Shown here piece after piece: positions 16,454 to 25,063 of a stretch of 64,000 nt of DNA (the first letter of the stretch is position 1; each line of letters starts with the position of its first letter). A model generated the notes under the pieces. The model saw nothing but the letters and a program-made list of their open reading frames with translations, was not told the origin of the DNA and did not search any database. The translations under genes were made by a program, and so were the position numbers. Source of the DNA: Clostridia bacterium (GTDB lineage: Bacteria > Bacillota > Clostridia > Oscillospirales > Acutalibacteraceae); contig JAKSQO010000001.1 of the NCBI GenBank assembly GCA_024404095.1, forward strand, positions 71,037 through 135,036, given 5' to 3'.

Positions 16454-17363
16454 ACCTATTTTTCTTTGATTTGATACTGTCTATGTAAAAATCAATGGCA
16501 TCATCAATAACCATTTTACCCGCTTTTGATTCCGGTTCAAGAATACTGAACACATGGGGAAGATTTTTACCTTCAAACTTCGGAAGGTCAATCAGCTTAA
16601 CAGTAATCCCCTGCTTTCTGAAATCAGCCGCAGCACGCCTTGTCTGCTTCAAGCCGAAGCCGTCACCGCTGCTTGTAATCATGCAAGTCGGCGGAAGCTC
16701 TGCATAAGGCAGAAGTCTGTCAATATTCATATAATTTATTGTCGATTTCTCGCAGTATTCTGCGAGAACTTTTCTCGAATAAACACCAATCATGCCAACG
16801 CTGTCAATCATATAAGGAACAGGCGAAGTCAGAAGCATACAATTGAGCTTCATTTCGGGATTGACAGTTTTAAAAATATTTCTCAGCTTTTCACTTGTAA
16901 GCATTGAAGCCGTAAAAGCCGCAAGCATTCCGCCCGCAGAATCACCTGTCAGCATAATTTCATCGGTACAGGGATAATTGTTCATATTATTCTGAATCCA
17001 CTTAAGCGCGTGCATAACATCCTGAATCTGTTCGTTTACGGTAGCCTCGGGAACAAGACGGTAGCTGATATCAAAAACCGTGAATCCCCTTTTGGCAAGG
17101 TTCAGACAGTACATTCTATTGAGCTCCTTGTCACCGTACATCCATCCGCCGCCATGCACATCAATAATTACTGGAAGATTTCCGTCACGCTTTTCAGGAT
17201 AAAAAATATCAAGCTGATGATGAATATGTCCGTCATCAAGATAAGGAATATCATATACCCTTTCAATCCCTTCCGGCTCTGTCTGCTTTGCATGAACCTT
17301 TGCGTCGCTTTTTTTGACAAATCCGTTCCAGAACGCTTCAAGACCTTTTATCATCAATGACAT
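16452..17363 (-). CDS. Alpha/beta hydrolase, HSL-type esterase/lipase
   Basis: 303 residues without a clear signal peptide. Oxyanion-hole motif HGGGW and nucleophile elbow GDSAGG are clear; an Asp (SGDGFGLKQTRRA) and a His (LPHVFS) in the right order can complete the triad. The arrangement is that of the hormone-sensitive-lipase group acting on short-chain esters. AAGGAGG precedes the ATG. It is the last gene of cwlD-radA-esterase, 12 bases after radA. A link to either neighbour is not obvious. Confidence 0.88.
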   Translation of the reverse strand: MSLMIKGLEAFWNGFVKKSDAKVHAKQTEPEGIERVYDIPYLDDGHIHHQLDIFYPEKRDGNLPVIIDVHGGGWMYGDKELNRMYCLNLAKRGFTVFDISYRLVPEATVNEQIQDVMHALKWIQNNMNNYPCTDEIMLTGDSAGGMLAAFTASMLTSEKLRNIFKTVNPEMKLNCMLLTSPVPYMIDSVGMIGVYSRKVLAEYCEKSTINYMNIDRLLPYAELPPTCMITSSGDGFGLKQTRRAAADFRKQGITVKLIDLPKFEGKNLPHVFSILEPESKAGKMVIDDAIDFYIDSIKSKKNR

Positions 17364-17375
17364 TATACTTCCTCC

Positions 17376-18752
17376 TTAATCAGTTGCGGCTTCAAAAGCA
17401 GCACGTATTGTTCTTGCAGGAACAATCTCGGCAGAAGCTTTAACTGAATTATTCAGATTTTTATAATTATGATACGGAACAATACATTTTGTAAAGCCGA
17501 GACGCACAGCTTCCTTAATTCTTGCTTCACAGCTGCCAATTGAACGTATTTCACCGCCGAGACCGATTTCTCCGAAGGCGATTACATCATCACGTATCGG
17601 GACATCCTTGAGACTTGAAATCAGAGCAAGCGCAACCGAAAGGTCTGACGCAGGCTCGTCCAGCTTTAGACCGCCGACTACATTTATATAAACATCGGTG
17701 TTTCCGTAAAAGTATCCTGCACGCTTTTCAAGAACGGCAAGAAGCATAGCAAGACGGTTATAATCAAAGCCGTTTGCAGTTCTTCTCGGATTGCCGTATC
17801 CGCTTGAACTGACAAGTGCCTGAACCTCGGCAAGAATCGGACGCGAACCTTCCATAAGGCAGGCAACACACGAACCGGAAGTATTGTTCGGTCTGCCCGA
17901 AATCATCATCTGTGACGGATTTTCCACCTCGGAAAGTCCGTTATCTTTCATCTCAAACACACCGATTTCATTGGTTGAGCCGTAACGATTCTTGACAGCA
18001 CGCAGAATTCTGTATGAAAGATGCCTTTCACCCTCGAAATAGAGAACTGCGTCAACAATATGTTCAAGCACCTTGGGGCCTGCAATATTTCCGTCCTTGT
18101 TTACATGCCCGACAACAATAGTCGGAATATTCAGACTTTTTGCCGCCTGCATAAGGCAGTTAGTGCATTCACGAACCTGAGCAACACTTCCGAGTGAAGA
18201 GTTTAACTCCGTGAAATTCATCGTCTGAATCGAGTCGATTATTACAAGGTCGGGCTTTGACGAACGCATATATTCGCTGATAATCTGAACATCAGTTTCA
18301 CAGAATACAGAAAGATTATCTGTACTTACGCCTAAACGGTCGGCACGAAGCTTAATCTGATGAGCTGATTCCTCACCTGAAACATAGAGAATCTTCAACG
18401 TCTGACCGAGGAACTGGCATATCTGAAGAAGAATAGTTGACTTTCCTATACCCGGGTCACCGCTCAGAAGAACAAGTGAACCCTTGACAATACCGCCGCC
18501 GAGAACACGGTCAAGCTCACTCAGACCTGTTTTATATCGAATCTCGCTGTCGCAGGTTATCTCGTTAATACGCTGAACCTCTGATGAAAAGACGTGAGAC
18601 GGTTCACGGACATTCTTTTTAGGATTTTCGGGAGCTTTAAAAGTCTCACTCATTGTATTCCATTCTCCGCAGCCCGGACAACAACCGTACCATTTGGCGC
18701 TTTCGTATCCGCAATCGGAGCAAACATATACAGTTTTAGCTTTCTGAGCCAT
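17376..18752 (-). CDS. radA: DNA repair protein RadA/Sms
   Basis: 458 residues. RadA is a hexameric helicase that drives branch migration in recombination. An N-terminal zinc finger (C11, C14, C25, C28), Walker A GDPGIGKST (residues 98-106), the RadA-specific KNRYGS (usually KNRFG) and a C-terminal Lon-like domain (GGLKLDEPASDLSVALALIS) are all present. The length is normal. Its ATG directly abuts the TAA of the upstream amidase gene, so the two are probably translated together. Confidence 0.97.
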   Translation of the reverse strand: MAQKAKTVYVCSDCGYESAKWYGCCPGCGEWNTMSETFKAPENPKKNVREPSHVFSSEVQRINEITCDSEIRYKTGLSELDRVLGGGIVKGSLVLLSGDPGIGKSTILLQICQFLGQTLKILYVSGEESAHQIKLRADRLGVSTDNLSVFCETDVQIISEYMRSSKPDLVIIDSIQTMNFTELNSSLGSVAQVRECTNCLMQAAKSLNIPTIVVGHVNKDGNIAGPKVLEHIVDAVLYFEGERHLSYRILRAVKNRYGSTNEIGVFEMKDNGLSEVENPSQMMISGRPNNTSGSCVACLMEGSRPILAEVQALVSSSGYGNPRRTANGFDYNRLAMLLAVLEKRAGYFYGNTDVYINVVGGLKLDEPASDLSVALALISSLKDVPIRDDVIAFGEIGLGGEIRSIGSCEARIKEAVRLGFTKCIVPYHNYKNLNNSVKASAEIVPARTIRAAFEAATD

Positions 18753-19466
18753 TTAATCACCTGTTTTATATTTTATTATTCCATCGGCAATAAGCATTGC
18801 CATCATAGTTTTATATTCATCCGTTCTGAGCTTTTGAAGATCCTCATAGTTTGAAATAAAACCGCACTCGACAAGAACGGACGGAATTTTTGAATGATAA
18901 AGAAGATATATTTGAGTTCCCGATTTTTTCGTCTGACGGACATTATCCTTTTGAATTGCATTTACAATAGTCTGTTGAATTGTGTCAGCAAGAATTTTAC
19001 TTTCGGAATTATTGCCCGAATAAAAAACCTGCGTTCCATGCTGAGATGAATCGGGAAATTTATTCTGATGTATACTGATAAATATTGCGTCAGGGTTATT
19101 TTCAATTAAGCCGAATCGGTTATGGATATCCGAAACTTTCTTGGAACGTAAAGAATTCAGACCTTCATCGCAGGTCATTATATCTTCAGTTCGTGTCATA
19201 ATCACTTTGAAGCCGTTTATTTTAAGAATCTGTTCAAGCTTTAATGCAATATCAAGATTATAATCTTTTTCAGCTGTATTATCAAGCGCAACAGCTCCGC
19301 CGTCAGCACCGCCGTGTCCCGCGTCAACAATAATTGTCGGCAATGAATCAATTCTTTTCTGAAGAACAACCGCTTTGCTTATATCAGAAAAAAAGTAAAA
19401 AAATACTGAGAATAAAACAATAAACGCAAAGCAGAATATAACTGTAAGAACTGTACGTTTTTTCAT
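18753..19466 (-). CDS. cwlD: N-acetylmuramoyl-L-alanine amidase, CwlD-like
   Basis: 237 residues, the same length as Bacillus CwlD. An N-terminal membrane anchor or signal (residues 4-27) is followed by an amidase_3 domain. Zinc and catalytic residues appear in order: DAGHGGADGG, Glu in TAEKDYNL, His in SIHQNKF and Glu in VECGFISN. CwlD helps make muramic delta-lactam in the spore cortex; other amidase_3 enzymes act in vegetative wall turnover, so the symbol is a best fit. It heads the operon with radA. The start codon lies only 43 bases from the divergent gene at 19510, so its promoter probably lies inside that gene. Confidence 0.82.
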   Translation of the reverse strand: MKKRTVLTVIFCFAFIVLFSVFFYFFSDISKAVVLQKRIDSLPTIIVDAGHGGADGGAVALDNTAEKDYNLDIALKLEQILKINGFKVIMTRTEDIMTCDEGLNSLRSKKVSDIHNRFGLIENNPDAIFISIHQNKFPDSSQHGTQVFYSGNNSESKILADTIQQTIVNAIQKDNVRQTKKSGTQIYLLYHSKIPSVLVECGFISNYEDLQKLRTDEYKTMMAMLIADGIIKYKTGD

Positions 19467-19509
19467 AAAATCGCCTCACATAAAATAGTTATGCAGGAGA
19501 ACTGAAAAT

Positions 19510-19860
19510 ATGAAAAAAATAACAAAAGCACTGCTCGGAGTGCTGATTGGATTTACAAATATTGTTGTAGGCTCATGCGGCGGAATCATAGCAGTTGAAA
19601 GCCTGAAAAAAGACAAGCTTAATCAGACGCAATCGCACGCAACGGCAATCGCCGTCATACTTCCGCTGACAGTAATCAGCGCAGGAATGTATCTGTACCG
19701 TGGCGATGTGAAGCTGAGTGACAGCTATATTTATATAATACCCGGGCTTGTCGGGGCTATAATCGGTTCATGGCTTCTTCCGAAAATTCCGAAAAAAATG
19801 CTCAGCAAAATTTTTTCTGTATTTATAATCTACGCAGGTGTCAGGATGATTTTGAAATGA
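19510..19860 (+). CDS. Half-size TauE/SafE-like membrane protein, first of a pair
   Basis: 116 residues with four hydrophobic segments. The first helix has GFTNIVVGSCGGIIAVESL and a later one GLVGAIIGSWLLPKIPKK, both typical of TauE/SafE (DUF81) permeases, which export sulfite, sulfoacetate or similar anions. Full-length members have about 250 residues, so this is half of one. The second half-size gene follows with a 4-base overlap, which suggests a heterodimer. GCAGGAGAA precedes the ATG at 19510. Confidence 0.82.
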   Translation: MKKITKALLGVLIGFTNIVVGSCGGIIAVESLKKDKLNQTQSHATAIAVILPLTVISAGMYLYRGDVKLSDSYIYIIPGLVGAIIGSWLLPKIPKKMLSKIFSVFIIYAGVRMILK

Positions 19861-20213
19861 TATTGAATATTATCGCAGGAGTGCTTTCGGGAATACTCGG
19901 AGCAATGGGCTTCGGCGGAGGCGGAATACTGATATTGTACCTGACAATGTTCCGCAATTTGCCTCAGTTAAACGCTCAGGGAATAAATCTGATTTTCTTT
20001 ATTCCGTCAGCTGTTCTCGCCCTCGTTCTGCACACTAAGAATAAACTTATTGATTGGAAAACAGCATTTAAATATATAGGCTACGGTCTGGTCGGAGTAA
20101 TTTTAGGATTTATTTTTCTGAAATTCATTGAAGAAAACACCGTGCGAAAAATATTCTCCGTAATTCTTATTCTTATGGGACTTAAAGAGCTTTTTTCAAA
20201 AAATAAAAACTGA
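19857..20213 (+). CDS. Half-size TauE/SafE-like membrane protein, second of a pair
   Basis: 118 residues from the ATG at 19857, which overlaps the stop of the previous gene (ATGA). Four hydrophobic segments; the first helix reads ILGAMGFGGGGILILYL and the C-terminal repeat GLVGVILGFIFLKFI mirrors the partner. It keeps the family's glycine-rich first helix and the RKIFSVILILMGLKEL end helix. Its 3' end overlaps the convergent VanZ-like gene by 18 bases, with no terminator between. Confidence 0.82.
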   Translation: MILNIIAGVLSGILGAMGFGGGGILILYLTMFRNLPQLNAQGINLIFFIPSAVLALVLHTKNKLIDWKTAFKYIGYGLVGVILGFIFLKFIEENTVRKIFSVILILMGLKELFSKNKN

Positions 20214-21056
20214 GTTGAACTTTCCCTTTGAAGCTTTATAAATCAATTTATCAAGAATAATTTTAGCGGCAAAGCCAATATAAAAGCCGATTACATTGAG
20301 TATAACATCGTCAATATCAGGCTGACCGTTGCCGAGAAAATACTGCGAAGCTTCAATTCCGATACTTATGATAAAAGGAAATGCTAACTGCAAAATTTTT
20401 AATCTTTTTTTAAGTAAAGCAGGAACAATAACGCCAAGAGGAAGAAAAATCGCAATATTTCCGACAAAAAGAAAAATCAATTCATATTCAAAATTTGCGG
20501 CCTTCATGCCTTCAAAAACTTTAAAAGGAATCAGATTTACCGCATCACTCGAGCCACTCGAGCTTCTGATAAAGAAAAAGCTGTAATACATCACAAGAAA
20601 ATAATATACAGTAAAGCTTATCAGTGTTGTTTTCTGAAACTTTTTATACTGATTTATAAATTTTTCATCATTATATTTAAGTATCAGCTTAACCGCAAAA
20701 AAGAGTCCTGCGGCTGAAAAAGCGACAATAAGCAAGGCAGGTCGGTCATAGTAAAAAAGAAAGTACCATTTAAGTGATCTGTCACCCTGAGCAATGTGAA
20801 GTTTGATCTGTTTGATAATAGCAACAGACACCCAGTAGACCGCCATAAAAATCAGTGAATGAGAAACTGTAACAGGTGTGATTTTTTTTGAATCAACAAC
20901 AAAAAGAAATCCGATCACTATAAGTGCAGTAATTGATACCTGAAATAAAAGATGACCGATATTATTAAATCCGGGAACGACCGAATATGAAATAACAACA
21001 GCGGAGATGATTTCAAACAAAGCAATCTCCGCAAATTTTTTTATTCTTTCAGACAT
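20196..21056 (-). CDS. VanZ-like family membrane protein
   Basis: 286 residues from the ATG at 21056, which has AGGAG 9 bases upstream; a longer in-frame start at 21077 lacks one. About eight membrane segments. The C-terminal VanZ-type domain has NLIPFKVFEG, IFLPLGVIVP, GIEASQYFLG and QPDIDDVILNVIGFYIG, matching the family pattern. VanZ-like proteins are linked to teicoplanin tolerance and cell-surface stress; the function of most is unknown. The N-terminal ~130 residues are an extra membrane part. Its start overlaps the ruvX end by 8 bases, and it is the last gene of the tmk-to-vanZ operon. Confidence 0.85.
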   Translation of the reverse strand: MSERIKKFAEIALFEIISAVVISYSVVPGFNNIGHLLFQVSITALIVIGFLFVVDSKKITPVTVSHSLIFMAVYWVSVAIIKQIKLHIAQGDRSLKWYFLFYYDRPALLIVAFSAAGLFFAVKLILKYNDEKFINQYKKFQKTTLISFTVYYFLVMYYSFFFIRSSSGSSDAVNLIPFKVFEGMKAANFEYELIFLFVGNIAIFLPLGVIVPALLKKRLKILQLAFPFIISIGIEASQYFLGNGQPDIDDVILNVIGFYIGFAAKIILDKLIYKASKGKFNSVFIF

Positions 21057-21471
21057 GAGTATTTCTCCTGTGATCAATATAATCCTGAAGAATTATTGTA
21101 GCCGCAACCGCATCAACAGTCTCCTTACGTTTTTTTCCCCGTGTATTTGTCGCATTGAGATAGGAATGAGCCGAAACGGTAGTCAGTCTCTCATCCCATA
21201 AATCCGTTTTTATCCCTGTTTCTTCTGAAAGATGAATACTGAAATCGCGGCATTTCTGCGCTCTGCTGCCCTCAGATGAATCCATATTTTTCGGATAGCC
21301 GACAACAATAAGCTCGGGCTTATGCTCGGGAATAAGTTCGGCAATTTTTTTAATAAGCTTCGGCTCATACGCTTCTTTTATAACCGTAACAGGGTGTGCT
21401 AAAGCTTCAAGGCGGTCACAGATTGCTATGCCCGTCCTTACATCTCCGTAATCAACTGACATAATAACCAT
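21049..21471 (-). CDS. ruvX: RuvX/YqgF-type Holliday junction resolvase-like protein
   Basis: 140 residues with an RNase H-like fold. The acidic active-site residues are in MSVDYGDVRTG, WDERLTT and DAVAATIILQDY, with VGYPKNMDSSEG between. The family is linked to Holliday junction resolution and to 16S rRNA 5'-end processing. GGAGG lies 8 bases before the ATG at 21471. It sits between the penicillin-binding protein gene and the vanZ-like gene. Confidence 0.93.
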   Translation of the reverse strand: MVIMSVDYGDVRTGIAICDRLEALAHPVTVIKEAYEPKLIKKIAELIPEHKPELIVVGYPKNMDSSEGSRAQKCRDFSIHLSEETGIKTDLWDERLTTVSAHSYLNATNTRGKKRKETVDAVAATIILQDYIDHRRNTHV

Positions 21472-21494
21472 TATGACCGCCTCCGTATTAAATA

Positions 21495-23708
21495 TTAGTC
21501 TTCAGAACCCGAGGAACCGCCGCTGTCGGACGCTCCTCCGGTTGAATTTGAGTTTGAGGATGAATCAGATTTTTTATCGTCGTCATCACTCTTTGAGCTG
21601 GAATAATAATGTCCGCGGCAATAACCCGGAAGGTCATCCGCATTGTACCAGCCAACTGCCGTAGAATAACAGCTTGAAGAAGCAAGCTTACCTGTGTGAG
21701 TACAGTAATACCTCTTTACAACATTGCCTGTATCTTCAAATTCCTTGTCGTTGTCAAGGTTCTTATGAACCTTATCCATAACTGTTTTGTAAATTCTACC
21801 CGCAGGGTTAGCAGATGTAACAATAGTCTTGGGCATATCGTAGCCGTACCATGTAGCTGCGACATAATAAGGTGTACCGCCGACCATCCACTTATCGTAG
21901 TTGTTATCTGTTGTACCTGTCTTAGCGTAGTTTGTAAAGCCTCTTGTCTTGTAATCGTAACCGGTACCGATAGACTGACTTGTAACAGTCTCAAGCATAT
22001 GACGCATAACATCAGCTGTCTCAGCAGACATTATCTGTTCGCCCTTGGGATTTCTGTTATCAAGAATAACATTGCCCTGTGAATCCTCTACATAGAAATA
22101 TGAGTAAGGAGCATAGTAGTAACCGCCGTTACCGAATGCAGCGTAAGCCGCAGTAAGCTCAAGTGATGTAATACCGTATGTCATAGCACCAACGCTAAGA
22201 GGTGAAAGGTCAGCATCCTTTTCATCGACACCTGTTGTGATATGGAACTTATTCTTAAGCCAGTCATATGATGTCTTGAAGCCGAGATTCTTATAAATAA
22301 TTCTTGCGGGAACTGTATTAAGTGACTTTGCAAGTGCAACCTGAACAGTTACATTGCTGTCTGAACCGTAGCTTCCGCTGTAATTCTTCGGACGGAGCTG
22401 TCCCTGATATCTCAGAGCATAGTCAAGAATGTAGGTTGACCATGTGATTTCACCAAGTTCAATGCCGGGTGCATAAGCGGTAAGCGGCTTAATTGTAGAT
22501 CCCGGGGGTCTCGGGGATTTGCTTGCTCGGTTAAGAACGAGGTTGCCCTCCTTCTCACCTGCCTGACCGATAATAGCAACAACTCGTCCGTTATAGTCCA
22601 TAATTGTCATAGCAGACTGAGCCTTTTTATCAAGCCAGTTAGTCTTGTTTACATAAACGTCCTCAAGCTTTTTCTGAACATCAAGGTCAACTGCTGTATG
22701 AATCTTAAGTCCGCCGCCGTAAACCATACCGGTTGCTTCCTTATATGAGCAGCCAAGCTCCTTCTGAAGGTGATCGGTAAGCTGTTCAATAACAAAGTCA
22801 ACATAGAAGCTGTTGAACTCGCTGCTGCCGTTAGCCTCTTCCTTATTTTTCTGTCTTTCTATCTCCTCAGCGCTCGGGACATATCTTGAGTCAGTAGTAA
22901 GAATAAGGTCATAGTTGTAAGCCTCATCATATGTTGCCTGATCAATCTTACCCTGTTCAAGAAGATCCTTAAGACACTCGACCTGACGGATACGGTTCTT
23001 TTCGATATTCTTTATCGGGTCAAGCGAATATGGCTTCTTTGTAATAGCAGCAATACAAGCGCATTCAGCGTAATTAAGCTCGGAAACCGATTTGCCAAAG
23101 TATGTTTCAGCGGCAGTTTCAACACCATAACAGCCCTGACCGAGGTAAAGAGTATTGAGGTAAGCCTCAAGAATCTGTTCCTTTGAGTAGTTCTTTTCAA
23201 GGTTAAGCGCTGTAAGAATTTCGTTATACTTTCTTACATAAGTAACCTCGTTGTTGCCTGTAATATTTTTTACAAGCTGCTGTGTAATGGTTGAACCACC
23301 CTGACCTGAGTTCGCAGGCTTGACCATAACGCCGACTGTTCTTATCCAGTCAACACCGTGGTGATCGTTAAAACGCTTATCCTCAAGAGCGACGAAGCTG
23401 TCTCTCATACATTGAGGAATCTTGTCAAGATCAACCCAGATTCGGTTTTCTGAACCGTGAAGTCGTAAGATTTCCATTTCTTTCCCGTCTGAACCCTGAG
23501 CATAAAGGAAAGATGTCTGATTCTGATTGTTTTTTTCAACTTCAAGGTTAATAATCGGGTCACCGTTAGTTACAGAAAGAATGTTAATGAAAACATATCC
23601 GAATACGATGATACAGGTAAATCCTGCAATAGCAAGCAGAGAAATCAAAAACGCACCTGCGTTGGAACGTCTTCTCTTTTTCTTGTTTGCGCTCTGGTTA
23701 TTAGCCAT
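21495..23708 (-). CDS. Class A penicillin-binding protein (PBP1-type glycosyltransferase/transpeptidase)
   Basis: 737 residues. One N-terminal membrane helix (residues 18-45) follows a basic cytoplasmic tail. The GT51 domain has E109 in ALEDKRFNDHHGVD and GQGGSTITQQLVKN; it polymerises lipid II into glycan. The transpeptidase domain has S404-T-I-K407, S462-L-N464 and K596-T-G598, the three penicillin-binding motifs. The tail after about residue 690 is a low-complexity stretch of Ser, Asp and Gly and probably disordered. Strong AAAGGAGG before the ATG. It follows the FemAB-like gene by 20 bases in a wall-synthesis operon. Confidence 0.96.
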   Translation of the reverse strand: MANNQSANKKKRRRSNAGAFLISLLAIAGFTCIIVFGYVFINILSVTNGDPIINLEVEKNNQNQTSFLYAQGSDGKEMEILRLHGSENRIWVDLDKIPQCMRDSFVALEDKRFNDHHGVDWIRTVGVMVKPANSGQGGSTITQQLVKNITGNNEVTYVRKYNEILTALNLEKNYSKEQILEAYLNTLYLGQGCYGVETAAETYFGKSVSELNYAECACIAAITKKPYSLDPIKNIEKNRIRQVECLKDLLEQGKIDQATYDEAYNYDLILTTDSRYVPSAEEIERQKNKEEANGSSEFNSFYVDFVIEQLTDHLQKELGCSYKEATGMVYGGGLKIHTAVDLDVQKKLEDVYVNKTNWLDKKAQSAMTIMDYNGRVVAIIGQAGEKEGNLVLNRASKSPRPPGSTIKPLTAYAPGIELGEITWSTYILDYALRYQGQLRPKNYSGSYGSDSNVTVQVALAKSLNTVPARIIYKNLGFKTSYDWLKNKFHITTGVDEKDADLSPLSVGAMTYGITSLELTAAYAAFGNGGYYYAPYSYFYVEDSQGNVILDNRNPKGEQIMSAETADVMRHMLETVTSQSIGTGYDYKTRGFTNYAKTGTTDNNYDKWMVGGTPYYVAATWYGYDMPKTIVTSANPAGRIYKTVMDKVHKNLDNDKEFEDTGNVVKRYYCTHTGKLASSSCYSTAVGWYNADDLPGYCRGHYYSSSKSDDDDKKSDSSSNSNSTGGASDSGGSSGSED

Positions 23709-23728
23709 TCAAACAGCCTCCTTTCAGA

Positions 23729-25063
23729 TTATTTCCTTATTTTTCTCATAACTTTTACTTTAAGCTTCCTTGCCTTTGGTACAAAGTCATTATAGCATTT
23801 AAACTTGAACTTATTGTTAACAAGTGCGTATTCACCGATAAATTCTATCAAATCAGAATTGAAGCTCGCTTTGAAATCACGGATACCGGTGAAATCATCT
23901 CTGCAGGTAAACTCGGAAAGCGGAGCATCCGGATCGGCGGGATGTTCGGTTTCATCAACAAAAATATAACCGAGATCGTGAATATCGCAGCCGAGGTCAA
24001 CACTTTTCTTAAGTCTAAGATAATTGACAAAGTGGCTCGGCCTTGTTTCGTTGCGGAGAATGTTTCTGCTTCCGCCGAAAATACAGCCTGCGATGCCGTT
24101 ATATCTGATTGTCAGACCGCCTGCAACGCAGAATTTCTCTTTGTCCGAAAAATTCTTAGCAAGCTCATAACGCTTCATATAGTTATCTGTCTGCTGCTGA
24201 ATTGCTTCATTCTCGTTTGAAAGCTTTTTCTTCTGCTTTTCATTGCAGGTTTCCATCTTTTTAAGGTTAGCGGCTACCTGCTCGTCACGCTTGTCCTGAA
24301 GAGCCTTGTCAACCGACTTATCATAATACACAAGTGAAAGATCCATATAGTCCCTGAAAACTTCCATAAGGTGCGTTGTGTATTCTGCGTTGCGCTCCAT
24401 AAAGTCATTTCGCTCCGATGTATCGCCCATAACCTCCATAAAATCATCCATGAGGGTCGGGTCATTTTTGACATCCTCATACGAACAGATTCTTGAGGTA
24501 AGACCACGCTGATCGCCGATTCTGACGCTGTAACGCACACCCTTTTCACACTTATGAATAATGCCGTCAGCAGTCAGCTGCTCCCCTGTTTCCTTATCCT
24601 TAAGCGGTATATAGTACTGAACAGGAGCTTTATAAATATAATTCTCAATATTATGATTCAGCTTGAAGCCAAGGTCAATAAGCATCTTGTGAGCTTCAAG
24701 ACCCTCGTCCTGATATTCGTGATTGATTCTCAGCGGAATATGGGGATCGGTAAGAAGAGCGGTTACATTGTTCTTCTTCATCTCTCCCTTAATAAAATCG
24801 CAGAACTCTTTTATAAGCTGTTTGTTTTTGTAATCACATATAAATCCGTCCGGCAGATACCATATAAGACCTGCTGTCGGGAGATTACGGCCTAAAATAA
24901 GACACTGAAAAACTCTTTTTTCACCCTCAAAGCCACAGTAAAAATGTGATGACCAAGCGGGTTTTGCCTCGGGCCAAAGTGAGCACTGCATATAGGTACC
25001 GCCGTTGGCAATAAGATAATCGTCATATGCTTTAAAATCTTTTTCTGCACTAAAGCTATACAT
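23729..25063 (-). CDS. FemAB-family peptidoglycan bridge aminoacyltransferase
   Basis: 444 residues. Duplicated GNAT-like fold of the FemABX family, with a helical coiled-coil insertion at about residues 262-305 (KRDEQVAANLKKMETCNEKQ and on) and the conserved C-terminal part YNGIAGCIFGGSRN...RPSHFVNYLRLKK. Such enzymes use aminoacyl-tRNA to add amino acids to the third-position side chain of the stem peptide of lipid II. The number and kind of residues added cannot be read. The ATG overlaps the murE stop by one base (TAATG), so the two are coupled and probably act on the same precursor. Confidence 0.9.
   Translation of the reverse strand: MYSFSAEKDFKAYDDYLIANGGTYMQCSLWPEAKPAWSSHFYCGFEGEKRVFQCLILGRNLPTAGLIWYLPDGFICDYKNKQLIKEFCDFIKGEMKKNNVTALLTDPHIPLRINHEYQDEGLEAHKMLIDLGFKLNHNIENYIYKAPVQYYIPLKDKETGEQLTADGIIHKCEKGVRYSVRIGDQRGLTSRICSYEDVKNDPTLMDDFMEVMGDTSERNDFMERNAEYTTHLMEVFRDYMDLSLVYYDKSVDKALQDKRDEQVAANLKKMETCNEKQKKKLSNENEAIQQQTDNYMKRYELAKNFSDKEKFCVAGGLTIRYNGIAGCIFGGSRNILRNETRPSHFVNYLRLKKSVDLGCDIHDLGYIFVDETEHPADPDAPLSEFTCRDDFTGIRDFKASFNSDLIEFIGEYALVNNKFKFKCYNDFVPKARKLKVKVMRKIRK

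Noticed and set aside
21495..21680. Ser/Asp/Gly-rich repeat at the end of the PBP gene as a repeat element
   Set aside because: It is in frame with the PBP and has mixed codons; it is a low-complexity tail and not a DNA repeat.
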